DNA of 64,000 nt. Origin: Cherax quadricarinatus (lineage: Eukaryota; Arthropoda; Malacostraca; Decapoda; Parastacidae). Positions within the stretch are counted from its first letter, which is position 1, and the number at the start of each line of letters is the position of its first letter. The position numbers were made by a program, and so were the translations under genes. This document shows positions 63,982 through 64,000 of this stretch, piece by piece. Location: positions 6,754,760 to 6,818,759 of the forward strand of contig NC_091357.1 of assembly GCF_038502225.1 (NCBI RefSeq), read 5' to 3'. The notes below the pieces were generated by a model. That model saw nothing but the letters and a program-made list of their open reading frames with translations, did not search any database and had not been told where the DNA came from.

Positions 63982-64000
63982 ATGAATTTTAAGATATATT
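63982..64000 (+). CDS. Start of a second acidic coiled-coil gene copy (partial)
   Basis: The last 19 nt encode MNFKIY and one more base, identical to the start of the minus-strand gene at 33179, with an identical leader. The window ends inside the signal peptide. Together with the first copy it forms a divergent pair about 30.8 kb apart. Whether it is intact cannot be judged here. Confidence 0.7.

Larger units (their letters stand above)
60880..64000 (-). repeat. Right arm of the large inverted duplication (expanded)
   Basis: The reverse of 33161-34633 with the same element order: ttaagtcttgaagaaaag, the 26-bp array, the 25-bp array, the B-edge, short (TA)n, leader and gene start. The final 140 bp (63861-64000) are identical by eye to 33161-33300. 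Differences: the 26-bp array has about 22 instead of 14 copies, the 25-bp array about 92 instead of 12, and the 515-bp block 33301-33815 is absent. Confidence 0.85.

Overview
The window is eukaryotic, repeat-dominated DNA, most likely from an arthropod and probably a decapod crustacean. I infer this from the mix of degenerate LINEs, Penelope-like element (PLE) debris, tRNA-derived SINEs, very long (TA)n, (GA)n and (CA)n tracts, and minisatellites with 20-50 bp units. The genus cannot be fixed from the sequence alone. About 23 kb (roughly a third) is tandem array, and most of the rest is nested transposon remains.

Only one long open frame behaves like a real gene: an intronless 1,208-codon ORF on the minus strand (33179 to 29553). 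It encodes a signal peptide, Gly/Arg/His-rich repeats, about 545 residues of Asp/Ser/Trp/Glu acidic repeats, a thrice-repeated 90-residue coiled-coil module, and a C-terminal hydrophobic segment. Its TAG stop lies inside the apparent transmembrane helix and is followed in frame by 47 further codons. The first 19 nt of a second copy appear on the plus strand at 63982, after 121 bp of upstream sequence identical to that of copy 1. Both copies sit at the outer ends of a large inverted duplication (left arm 33161-34633, right arm 60880-64000).

Layout. 1-5.3 kb: LINE-A with nested SINEs, then a PLE fragment with a GIY-YIG endonuclease end. 5.3-14.2 kb: SINEs, PLE foldbacks, minisatellites and a second broken LINE-A. 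14.6-28.4 kb: large arrays with 35, 23, 29, 29, 37 and 26/23 bp units, separated by PLE foldbacks. 29.4-33.3 kb: the acidic coiled-coil gene. 34-35.8 kb: arrays. 35.9-39.7 kb: PLE pieces, LINE-B (RNase H) on the minus strand, and a LINE-A tail. 40.8-48.6 kb: a 48-bp array with an inverted partner, a chain of elements separated by (TA)n, and a shattered LINE-C. 48.6-57.3 kb: four more large arrays. 57.6-60.5 kb: element T, LINE-C tails and small arrays. 60.9-64 kb: the expanded right arm of the inverted duplication.

Recurrent families are labelled for this report only. LINE-A, LINE-B and LINE-C are three LINEs. P1 and P2 are two kinds of PLE terminal repeat carrying hammerhead-like hairpins. 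B/E, R, S, T and V are interspersed elements, and SINE-A and tRNA-SINE are short retroposons. Most other long open frames are readings through tandem arrays whose unit length is not a multiple of three, and are not reported as genes.
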